Shown here: positions 8,041 through 12,615 of the stretch, piece by piece
Position numbering within the stretch: the first letter of the stretch is position 1
Layout: the number at the start of each line of letters is the position of its first letter
Assembly (NCBI GenBank): GCA_905221605.1
Contig: CAJNDS010001626.1
Location: 1-12,615, forward strand
Length of the DNA stretch: 12,615 nucleotides
Source: Symbiodinium natans
Lineage: Eukaryota; Sar; Dinophyceae; Suessiales; Symbiodiniaceae
Reading direction: 5' to 3'
Made by a program: the position numbers and the translations under genes
Notes under the pieces: generated by a model
The model's database searches: none
The model's input: only the letters and a program-made list of their open reading frames with translations
What the model was told of the DNA's origin: nothing

Positions 8041-8260
8041 TAAACTATAAACGTCTATAGTTTCGGCGCTAAACTATAAAGCCTGACTCCTAAACTATAG
8101 ACGTTTATAGTTTAGCCGCTAAACTATAAAGCCTAAACTATAAGCCCTAAACTATAGACGCTAAACTATAAACGTCTATAGTTTAGAGCCAAAACTATAG
8201 AGCCTAAACTATAAACGTTTATAGTTTAGACGCAAAACTATAGAAATCTTTATAGTTTAA
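8041..8260. repeat. Degenerate short palindrome modules before the boundary element (right)
   Basis: This is the counterpart of 2521-2741, with irregular copies of CTAAACTATA and TATAGTTTAG and the same final sequence AGAAATCTTTATAGTTTAA before unique DNA begins. It differs from the left copy by small indels (GCCTAAACTATAAGCCC lacks one A). Confidence 0.8.
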
Positions 8261-8285
8261 CCGTGATTTCGGGCAGGTTTTGGGG

Positions 8286-8300
8286 TATATATAATATATT
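8286..8300 (+). promoter_or_regulatory. TATA-like AT tract in boundary element (right)
   Basis: TATATATAATATATT is the 15-bp counterpart of 2767-2783. The length difference of one TA step is typical of slippage. A promoter role is inferred only. Confidence 0.22.
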
Positions 8301-8424
8301 GTCAGTACTGACACCGCTCCACTGCCTAGCGGTGGCACGGCACGCTCTCTGGTAAGACAGTTGAACTGCTGTATAGGCATATTGTATGTGCGATGCCCAT
8401 GCAGCCACTTGCTTTGGGCGGCTC

Positions 8425-8460
8425 GGCTGGTGGGAAAGGAGCGAAGCTCCCCCACCAGCC
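8425..8460. other. Bulged hairpin at the telomere boundary (right)
   Basis: It has the same arms, AAA bulge and GAA triloop as 2908-2943, with no sequence change. It ends 9 bp before the first heptamer. Confidence 0.8.
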
Positions 8461-8469
8461 ACGCCTGAG

Positions 8470-8714
8470 TTTAGGGTTTAGGGTTTAGGGTTTAGGGTTT
8501 AGGGTTTAGGGTTTAGGGTTTAGGGTTTAGGGTTTAGGGTTTAGGGTTTAGGGTTTAGGGTTTAGGGTTTAGGGTTTAGGTTTTAGCGTTTAGGGTTTAG
8601 GGTTTAGGGTTTAGGGTTTAGGGTTTAGGGTTTAGGGTTTAGGGTTTAGGGTTTAGGGTTTAGGGTTTAGGGTTTAGGGTTTAGGGTTTAGGGTTTAGGG
8701 TTTAGGGTTTAGGG
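8470..8714 (+). repeat. TTTAGGG telomere array 2 (245 bp)
   Basis: About 35 heptamers run in the same orientation as array 1, with one variant patch (TTTTAGCG at 8581-8588). It ends at TTTAGGG followed by AGATAGTAAAGCC, a junction different from that of array 1. Confidence 0.97.
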
Positions 8715-8782
8715 AGATAGTAAAGCCAAGGCCTGAGGGCTGCGGGTCATTTCCGCTCCCCGGCTTCAGGATGTCCCTGAGA
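8715..8782. other. Short unique segment between opposing telomere tracts
   Basis: This is 68 bp of GC-rich non-repeat sequence, flanked on the left by TTTAGGG and on the right by CCCTAAA, so the two telomere tracts face each other across it. No feature was recognised. Confidence 0.5.
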
Positions 8783-8848
8783 ACCCTAAGCCCTAAGCCC
8801 TAAACCCTAAACCCTAAACCCTAAACCCTAAACCCTAAACCCTAAACC
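8783..8848 (-). repeat. Inverted telomere tract CCCTAAA
   Basis: About nine heptamers occur in the complement orientation. The first two or three are CCCTAAG variants and the rest CCCTAAA. Opposite to arrays 1, 2 and 3, so it cannot come from simple extension of array 2. Confidence 0.95.
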
Positions 8849-9010
8849 ACCCCAACCATCCCGAAGCACAAGCGCCTGACAGGCTCAAGACCCCAAGCCT
8901 TCCGAAAGCCCCTCACGGCCACGATCCTTCTGCACCAATTTCCAACCTCCGGAGCGCAAAACAACAGGCAGCCCTCCTGCTCGCCCCCCTTGAAGGATCA
9001 ACCTTTTCAG
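8849..9010. other. Unique GC-rich segment
   Basis: No repeats were recognised. The minus strand has an open stretch of about 50 codons extending to about 9038, ending in TGA near 8894, without a clear start. It could be a chance frame or a fragment of a gene carried in with telomere-associated DNA. No function can be given. Confidence 0.35.
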
Positions 9011-9098
9011 CAGGGCTTGAAGTTCAAGTTTAGGGCACACTAACCCTAAACCCTAAACCCTAAACCACATTTCAGGGCTTGAAGTTCAAGTTTAGGGC
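9011..9098. repeat. 26-bp direct repeats flanking a short inverted telomere tract
   Basis: The sequence CAGGGCTTGAAGTTCAAG followed by TTTAGGGC occurs at 9011-9036 and again at 9073-9098. Each copy contains the palindrome CTTGAA-G-TTCAAG and ends in one TTTAGGG heptamer. Between them lies CCCTAAA x3 (9041-9066). The arrangement resembles a small insertion with flanking duplication, or repair of a break with telomeric filler. Confidence 0.85.
9041..9066 (-). repeat. Short inverted telomere tract
   Basis: TAACCCTAAA leads into CCCTAAACCCTAAACC, about three heptamers in complement orientation, enclosed by the direct repeats at 9011 and 9073. Confidence 0.93.
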
Positions 9099-9210
9099 CC
9101 GTTTGGGGGTTTTGTTCGGGGCGCCGTGAGCGGATGAAGTAGCTCTGGTACTGCAGGCCCCAGGCAGAAGGCGTGGAGCGGATGCCGTTGGCCACCCTCG
9201 GCCTGTCTGG
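9099..9210. other. Unique segment, possible coding remnant on the minus strand
   Basis: The minus strand is open for 54 codons from 9210 to a TAG at 9046-9048. The first part looks compositionally like protein (it includes ANGIRSTPSAWGLQYQSYF), but the frame runs from telomere repeat on one side into telomere repeat on the other and has no start. A broken exon trapped between telomere tracts is possible. I do not recognise a family. Confidence 0.3.
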
Positions 9211-9431
9211 GGTTTAGGGTTTAGGGTTTAGGGTTTAGGGTTTAGGGTTTAGGGTTTAGGGTTTAGGGTTTAGGGTTTAGGGTTTAGGGTTTAGGGTTTA
9301 GGGTTTAGGGTTTAGGGTTTAGGGTTTAGGGTTTAGGGTTTAGGGTTTAGGGTTTAGGGTTTAGGGTTTAGGGTTTAGGGTTTAGGGTTTAGGGTTTAGG
9401 GTTTAGGGTTTAGGGTTTAGGGTTTAGGGTT
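9211..9431 (+). repeat. TTTAGGG telomere array 3 (~220 bp)
   Basis: About 31 heptamers are present, very homogeneous and in the same orientation as arrays 1 and 2. It starts abruptly after GCCTGTCTGG and ends at TTCAGCAGCTCTGGG. Homogeneity suggests a young array. Confidence 0.97.
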
Positions 9432-9570
9432 CAGCAGCTCTGGGTCGAGCAATCTCTAGTAGAGCCGTTGTCTGGACTCTAGAAAAAAACCCACCCACCC
9501 AGAGAATCCCAAAACATTAAGAAATATAAAGTTCTCATTTTCCTCAGCAAGCCCTGTCCTCCAACCTCAT
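9432..9570. other. Spacer carrying one copy of the CAGAGAATCCC module
   Basis: The sequence is unique apart from CAGAGAATCCCAAAACATTA at 9500-9519, which recurs at 10474, 10583 and 10905 within the 35-bp array. This links DNA on both sides of the CTGCTCGTATTC array. No gene was seen. Confidence 0.6.
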
Positions 9571-10140
9571 TTATTCATTCTGCTCGTGTTCTTTGTCATT
9601 CTGCTTGGTTTCCATTCTGCTCGTATGCGTTTCTTTCTGCTCGTATTCATTCTGCTCGTATTCGTTCTTTTTCTGATCTGCTCGTCTCGTGTTCGTTCTC
9701 GTTCTGCTCGTATTCATTCTGCTCGTATTCGTTCTCTCTCTGCTCGATTTCAGTCCGCTCGTTTTCGTTGTTTTTCTTCTCGTATTCATTCTGTTCGTAT
9801 TCGCTCTCTCTCTCTGCTCGATTTCAGTCTGCTCGTCTTCGTTCTCTCTCTGCTCGTAATCATTCTGCTCGTATTCGTTCTCTTTCTGCTCATATTCATT
9901 TTGCTCGTGTTCGTTCTCTTTCTGCTCGTGTTCGTGCTCTTTCTGCGCGTGTTCGTTCTCTCTCTCTGCTCGATTTCAGTCCGCTCGTTTTCGCTGTCTT
10001 TCTGCTCGTACTGAGTCTGCTCGTACTCGTTCTCTTTCTGCTCGTATTCATTCTGCTCGTATTCGTTCTCTCTCTGCTCGACGTCAGTCTACTCGTATTC
10101 GTTCTCTTTCTGCTCATATTCACTTTGCTCGTGTTCGTTT
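9571..10140. repeat. CTGCTCGTATTC minisatellite
   Basis: Units of 15 bp (CTGCTCGTATTCATT) and 21 bp (CTGCTCGTATTCGTT plus CTCTTT) mix to give a ~36-bp rhythm. There is a longer repeat of about 228 bp: CTCGATTTCAGTCCGCTCG recurs near 9742 and 9970. Unit lengths are multiples of three, so open frames persist on both strands (up to 158 codons) with low-complexity products. These are judged to be repeat artefacts. A short reappearance of the same motif is at 11715-11765. Confidence 0.9.
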
Positions 10141-10263
10141 TCCCCGGTGACCCTGCCTATTTTTGGCCGTCTTGTTGGTTGTGTTTGGCACACTTTAAGC
10201 TGCCTGGCTTCCACATGGTTTCTTTCCAATTAGTGCCCCGGTGACCTCGCCTCATGTTGGCTC
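10141..10263. other. Spacer bounded by CCCCGGTGACC repeats
   Basis: CCCCGGTGACC occurs at 10142-10152 and 10236-10246, enclosing about 80 bp of otherwise unique sequence (GTTGGTTGTGTTTGGCAC, TTTCTTTCCAATTAGTG). It separates two minisatellites. No gene was seen. Confidence 0.5.
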
Positions 10264-10473
10264 CTGCTCGTAGGGTTTGATGAGAGGCCTAGAGGTTTGT
10301 CGTATGTCCCCTCTCTTCGTGCTCGTATATGTCCCTCCCTTCATGCTCGTAGGGTTTGATGAGAGGTCTGCAGGTTTGTCGTACGTCCCCTCCCTTCGTG
10401 CTCTTAGATTTTGTCGTATGTCGCCTCCCTTCGTGCTCGTCGGCTTTGTCGTATGTCCCTCTTTGTCTGCTTG

Positions 10474-10950
10474 CAGAGCATCCCAAGAATTAAGAAACTG
10501 AGGTTTTATTTTCAGAGGTTTGTCGTATGTCCCCTCCCTTCGTGCTCGTCAGCTTTGTCGTATGTCCCTTTTCTTCTGCTTGCAGAGAATCCCCAAACAT
10601 TGAGAAATGCACGGGTTTATTTTAGAGGTTTGTCGTATGTCCCCTCCCTTCGGGCTCCAACCCCAGAATGGGAGTCCGGAAGTTGCTTTTCCCCACCCCA
10701 CCCTCGGACCACCCAAGATGAGAAACACTGAGAAGGGGCTGCCGCGTTGCCCGGCCCCGCAAAGCCTTCATCTTGATCTGGCCCAGACCCAGGGAGGTCT
10801 ACAGGTTTGTCGTACGTCCCCTCCCTTCGTGTTCTTAGGGTTTGTCGTATGTCCCCTCCCTTCGTGCTCGTCGGCTTTGTCGTATGTCCCTCTTTGTCTG
10901 CTTGCAGAGAATCCCAAAACATTGAGAAATGTACGGGTTTATTTTCGAGG
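10474..10950. repeat. Three interspersed CAGAGAATCCC modules (~45 bp)
   Basis: Copies at 10474-10518, 10583-10628 and 10905-10950 read CAGAGAATCCCAAAACATTG, then AGAAATGTACGGGTTTATTT. Each follows TCTGCTTG and leads back into the 35-bp unit. A fourth, partial copy is at 9500-9530. TTTGTCTGCTTGCAG before the module resembles a 3-prime splice site, but there is no exon evidence. Confidence 0.8.
10658..10791. repeat. Dispersed ~134-bp element, copy A
   Basis: The element begins CCAACCCCAGAATGGGAG, continues GGAAGTTGCTTTTCCCCACC, GAGAAACACTGAGAAGGGGC and TTGCCCGGCCCCGCAAAG, and ends TCTTGATCTGGCCCAGACCC. A second copy at 11770-11880 lacks about 20 bp in the middle and 4 bp near the end. It is inserted in the 35-bp array. 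It has no terminal inverted repeats that I can see, and its origin is unknown. Confidence 0.85.
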
Positions 10951-11222
10951 TTTGTCGTATGTCCCCTCCTTTCGTGCTCGTAGGGTTTGACGAGAGGTCT
11001 TGTCGTACGCCCTCTCCCTTCGTGCTCTTAGGGTTTGTCGTATGCCTCCCTTCGTGCTCGGAGGGTTTGTCGTATGCCCCCTCCCTTCGTGCTCGTATGG
11101 TTTGATGAAAGGTCTACAGATTCGTCGCATGTCCCTTCCCTTCGCGCCCTTAGGGTTTGTCGTATGTCCCCTCCCTTCGTGCTCGTCGGCTTTGTCGCAT
11201 GTCCCTTGTCTTCGCGCTTGCT

Positions 11223-11378
11223 TTCCCCAGACCGAAGGTAGAACCAAAAGTGTTGGTCCGGATTGACAAAAAAACCCTAATTTTGTTAACCTCATGTTTT
11301 GTTTTCCCCCACCCCACCCTCGAACCATTCCAGTTCGAGCCAATCCCCAACCCACCCTAGAACCAACTACCCGTATTC
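11223..11378. other. Spacer between the 35-bp and 80-bp arrays
   Basis: Mostly unique. It includes TTTTCCCCCACCCCACCCTC (11302-11321), which resembles the middle of the dispersed 134-bp element, and a related ACCCACCCTAGAACC further on. A single AAACCCTAA at 11272-11280 is telomere-like but too short to count. Confidence 0.45.
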
Positions 11379-11714
11379 GGAGCCCTTGAAGGGGGGTTTG
11401 GGAATCATGGTCTTGGAGTGTTTTGGGCTGGAAACCCGCCTTCCCAACCCCCCTCTCTGGAGCCTTTGAAGGGGGGGTTGGGAATCATGGTCTTGGAGTG
11501 TTTTGGGCTGGAAACCCGCCTTCCCAACCCCCCTCTCTGGAGCCCTTGAAGGGGGGGTTGGGAATCATGGTCTTGATGGAGTGTTTTGGGCTGGAAACCC
11601 GCCTTCCCAACCCCCCCTCTCTGGAGCCTTTTGAAGGGGGGGTTGGGAATCATGGTCTTGGAGTTTTTCGGGCTGGAAACCCACCTTCCCAACCGCCCTC
11701 TTGGAGCCCTTGAA
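11379..11714. repeat. 80-bp tandem array with a 13-bp inverted repeat per unit
   Basis: Four units start at GGAGCCCTTGAAGG or GGAGCCTTTGAAGG at 11379, 11459, 11539 and 11623, and a partial fifth starts at 11703. Each unit contains GGGAATCATGGTCTTGGAG, GGGCTGGAAACCCGCC and CCAACCCCCCTCTCTGG. TTCCCAACCCCCC of one unit pairs perfectly with GGGGGGTTGGGAA of the next across about 18 bases (for example 11441-11453 with 11472-11484). One unit has a 4-bp insertion (GATG near 11576). Frames on both strands are shadows. Confidence 0.92.
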
Positions 11715-11769
11715 GTCGTTCTCTCTCTGCTCGTATTTCTCTGCTCGTCTTCATTCTGCTTGTCCAGAT
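11715..11769. repeat. Short relic of the CTGCTCGTATTC array
   Basis: GTCGTTCTCTCTCTGCTCGT and TCTGCTCGTCTTCATTCTGC match the array at 9571-10140. It is separated from that array by about 1.6 kb of other repeats, so the arrays have been shuffled. Confidence 0.8.
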
Positions 11770-11881
11770 TTCCAACCCCAGAATGGGGTCCGGAAGTTGC
11801 TTTTCCCCACTCCGAGAAACACTAAGAAGGGGCTGCCGTGTTGCCCGGCCCCGCAAAGCATCTTGATCTGGCCCAGACCCA
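11770..11881. repeat. Dispersed element, copy B (internally shortened)
   Basis: It matches 10658-10791 from CCAACCCCAGAATGG to TCTGGCCCAGACCC, lacking about 20 bp after TTTTCCCCAC and 4 bp in the CAAAGCATCTTG region. Its last 14 bp form the left arm of the inverted repeat at 11867-11915. Confidence 0.85.
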
Positions 11882-11915
11882 CATTTTCAAGCCCAGAATG
11901 GGGGTCTGGGCCAGA
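11867..11915. repeat. 14-bp perfect inverted repeat
   Basis: TCTGGCCCAGACCC (11867-11880) pairs with GGGTCTGGGCCAGA (11902-11915) around a 21-base loop. It lies at the end of the dispersed element and directly before the G tract. Confidence 0.9.
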
Positions 11916-11922
11916 AGAGGGA

Positions 11923-12108
11923 AGGGGGGGCATGGGGGGGGCGGGGGAGGGGGGGTGGGGGGGGGGGGGTGGGGGGGGGTGGTGGGGGGTGGGGGGGTGG
12001 GGGGGGTGGGGGGGGGGGGGGTGGTGGGAGGGGTGGGGGGGTGGGGGGGGGGTTGGTGGGGGGGGTGGGGGGTGGGTGGGGTGGGGGGGGTGGGGGGGGT
12101 GGGGTGGG
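11923..12108 (+). repeat. G-rich tract with quadruplex potential
   Basis: About 186 bp are almost only G on the plus strand, in runs of 3 to 14 separated by single T, or rarely A or C. Any four neighbouring runs satisfy the usual G-quadruplex pattern. The G-rich strand is the same one as in the TTTAGGG arrays. Glycine-rich and proline-rich open frames over it are artefacts. Run lengths here are prone to sequencing error. Confidence 0.9.
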
Positions 12109-12265
12109 AAAAAGCCGTGGCCATTGGCAAAAAAGCCGTGGCCATTGGCAAAAAAAAGCCGTGGCCATTGGCAAAAAAGCCGTGGCCATTGGCAACTTTC
12201 CCGTGGCCATTGGCAACTTTCCCGTGGCCATTGGCAACTTTCCCGTGGCCATTGGCAAATGCCAC

Positions 12266-12374
12266 TTGCCAATGGCCACGGCTTTTTTGCCAATGGCCAC
12301 GTTCCCCATTAAGGTTGGGGCCCAACCTTAATGGGGAACGTGGCCATTGGCAAAAAAGCCGTGGCCATTGGCAA
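12266..12374. repeat. 109-bp near-perfect palindrome (54-bp arms)
   Basis: Positions 12266-12319 and 12321-12374 are exact reverse complements around the single G at 12320. The inner arm is GTTCCCCATTAAGGTTGGG and the outer part is two 21-bp units. With almost no loop, the DNA could extrude as a cruciform. A related but imperfect structure follows at 12387-12538. Confidence 0.93.
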
Positions 12375-12386
12375 AAAGCCCGAAAA

Positions 12387-12538
12387 GTTGCCAATGGCCA
12401 CGGCTTTTTTGCCAATGGCCACGTTCCCCATTCAGGTTGGGGGGCATTTTGTGCGAATTGGGTTTGAAAAACCCATTTTGGCGACCAACCTTAATGACAT
12501 TGGTGGCCATTGGCAAAAAAGCCGTGGCCATTGGCAAC
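12387..12538. repeat. Imperfect inverted repeat with a 44-base loop
   Basis: The outer arms 12387-12421 and 12504-12538 match perfectly over 35 bp. The inner arms match with seven mismatches over 19 bp, down to GGTTGG/CCAACC. The loop, 12441-12484, contains a smaller hairpin GGGTTT/AAACCC around GAA. Confidence 0.88.
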
Positions 12539-12615
12539 TTTCCCGTGGCCATTGGCGAATTTGCCAATGGCCACGGCCTTTTTGCCAATGGCCACGGCTT
12601 TTTTGCCAATGGCCA

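Larger units (their letters stand above)
8261..8469 (+). other. ~209-bp telomere-boundary element (right copy), candidate promoter or ncRNA
   Basis: This is nearly identical to 2742-2952. Visible differences are G for A before the TATA-like tract, a 2-bp shorter AT tract (8286-8300), and GCTTTGGG for GCTTGGGG near 8411. The 14-bp palindrome (8300-8313), the CACCGCT/AGCGGTG hairpin (8312-8334) and the bulged hairpin (8425-8460) are all intact. It again passes directly into TTTAGGG after CGCCTGAG. Conservation may reflect recent duplication alone and does not by itself show function. Confidence 0.55.
5042..8714 (+). repeat. Right copy of the duplicated subtelomeric block
   Basis: It has the same order and orientation as 1-3317. 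Offsets are about 5041 at the start, 5640 in the first 50-bp units (491 matches 6131), 5520 across composite cores 3-5, and 5517 in the last part of the boundary element. The offset changes mark a ~601-bp segment present only here (about 5527-6127), extra units elsewhere, and a 2-bp deletion in the TATA-like tract. Blocks joined through telomere repeats suggest end joining or recombination between chromosome ends. Misassembly should also be considered. Confidence 0.85.
10264..11222. repeat. 35-bp minisatellite with telomere-like joints, interrupted by other modules
   Basis: The unit is TTTGTCGTATGTCCCCTCCC followed by TTCGTGCTCGTAGGG, 35 bp. Joints between units often read CTTAGGGTTTG or GTAGGGTTTG, containing the telomere-like core TAGGGTTT. 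Side modules are GATGAGAGGTCTRCAGG (10277, 10351, 10987, 11103) and the CAGAGAATCCC module (10474-10518, 10583-10628, 10905-10950). The array is also broken by the 134-bp element at 10658-10791. The motif GCTCGTA is shared with the CTGCTCGTATTC array. Open frames on both strands are low-complexity. Confidence 0.88.
12111..12615. repeat. 21-bp minisatellite in alternating orientation
   Basis: The unit is GCCGTGGCCATTGGC plus A6, or the variant ending AACTTTCC, with 21-bp spacing (CGTGG at 12181, 12202, 12223, 12244). Orientation is forward at 12114-12258, reversed at 12266-12300, forward at 12340-12374, reversed at 12387-12421, forward at 12504-12556 and reversed from 12563 to the end of the window. 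Orientation switches create hairpins of 14 to 54 bp. Each unit carries the palindrome TGGCCA and, reversed, a CCAAT sequence. The period of 21 keeps frames open with seven-residue peptide repeats, which are not called as genes. Confidence 0.92.

Noticed and set aside
9768-10244. 158-codon plus-strand frame in the CTGCTCGTATTC array
   Set aside because: Unit lengths are multiples of three, so frames stay open by construction; the product is low-complexity Ser/Leu/Arg.
10460-10476. Splice-acceptor-like TTTGTCTGCTTGCAG
   Set aside because: Similar sequence precedes each CAGAGAATCCC module because the module is repeated; there is no adjacent coding sequence.
11838-12467. 209-codon plus-strand frame, and glycine- or proline-rich frames on both strands
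   Set aside because: They cross a G tract and a 21-bp repeat; long frames are expected there without selection.
12471-12481. CCATTTTGGC, a 10-base match to the core of the dinoflagellate spliced leader
   Set aside because: The match does not extend to the conserved flanks of the leader, there is no donor site after it, and it lies in a hairpin loop of the 21-bp array. It was not used to assign the organism.

Overview
This window looks like non-coding subtelomeric and telomere-associated DNA from a nuclear eukaryotic chromosome. Three long runs of the heptamer TTTAGGG (2953-3317, 8470-8714, 9211-9431) and two short runs of its complement CCCTAAA (8783-8848, 9041-9066) dominate the landmarks. 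This is the Arabidopsis-type telomere repeat, known from most land plants, many green algae and several alveolates, including dinoflagellates and some apicomplexans. The sequence does not allow a choice among these; an alga or protist is a lean only. I found no convincing protein gene, rRNA, tRNA, CRISPR array or transposase. Open frames exist, but they fall in tandem repeats, many begin at TTG, and several exist only because the repeat period is a multiple of three.

Layout. Positions 1-3317 form one subtelomeric block: a 93-bp tandem array, a 50-bp palindromic array, composite ~267-bp units each carrying a ~111-bp unique core, a ~210-bp unique boundary element with a TATA-like tract and strong hairpins, then telomere repeats. 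After 3318 come a short unique stretch, a GC-rich degenerate repeat field (3661-4560) and an 11-bp minisatellite (4561-4748). At 4762 the 93-bp array resumes, and 5042-8714 repeats the whole first block in the same order and orientation, again ending in TTTAGGG. The two blocks share private variants and their boundary elements are nearly identical, so this is a recent segmental duplication and not chance similarity of satellites.

From 8715 to 9431 unique fragments alternate with telomere patches in both orientations. From 9432 to the end the window is a mosaic of unrelated minisatellites: a CTGCTCGTATTC array, a 35-bp array containing telomere-like TTAGGGTTT, an 80-bp array with a 13-bp inverted repeat, an almost pure G tract of ~186 bp, and a 21-bp array that changes orientation repeatedly and builds a 109-bp near-perfect palindrome.

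How the parts relate. The 93-bp unit equals the 50-bp unit plus a 43-bp segment, and the 267-bp unit is the ~111-bp core embedded in 50-bp-like modules, so the left satellites form one family. The most interesting candidate for function is the boundary element directly upstream of the G-rich telomere strand in both blocks. Its position suits a promoter for TERRA-like telomeric transcripts, or a structured non-coding RNA. That is inference from position and structure only.
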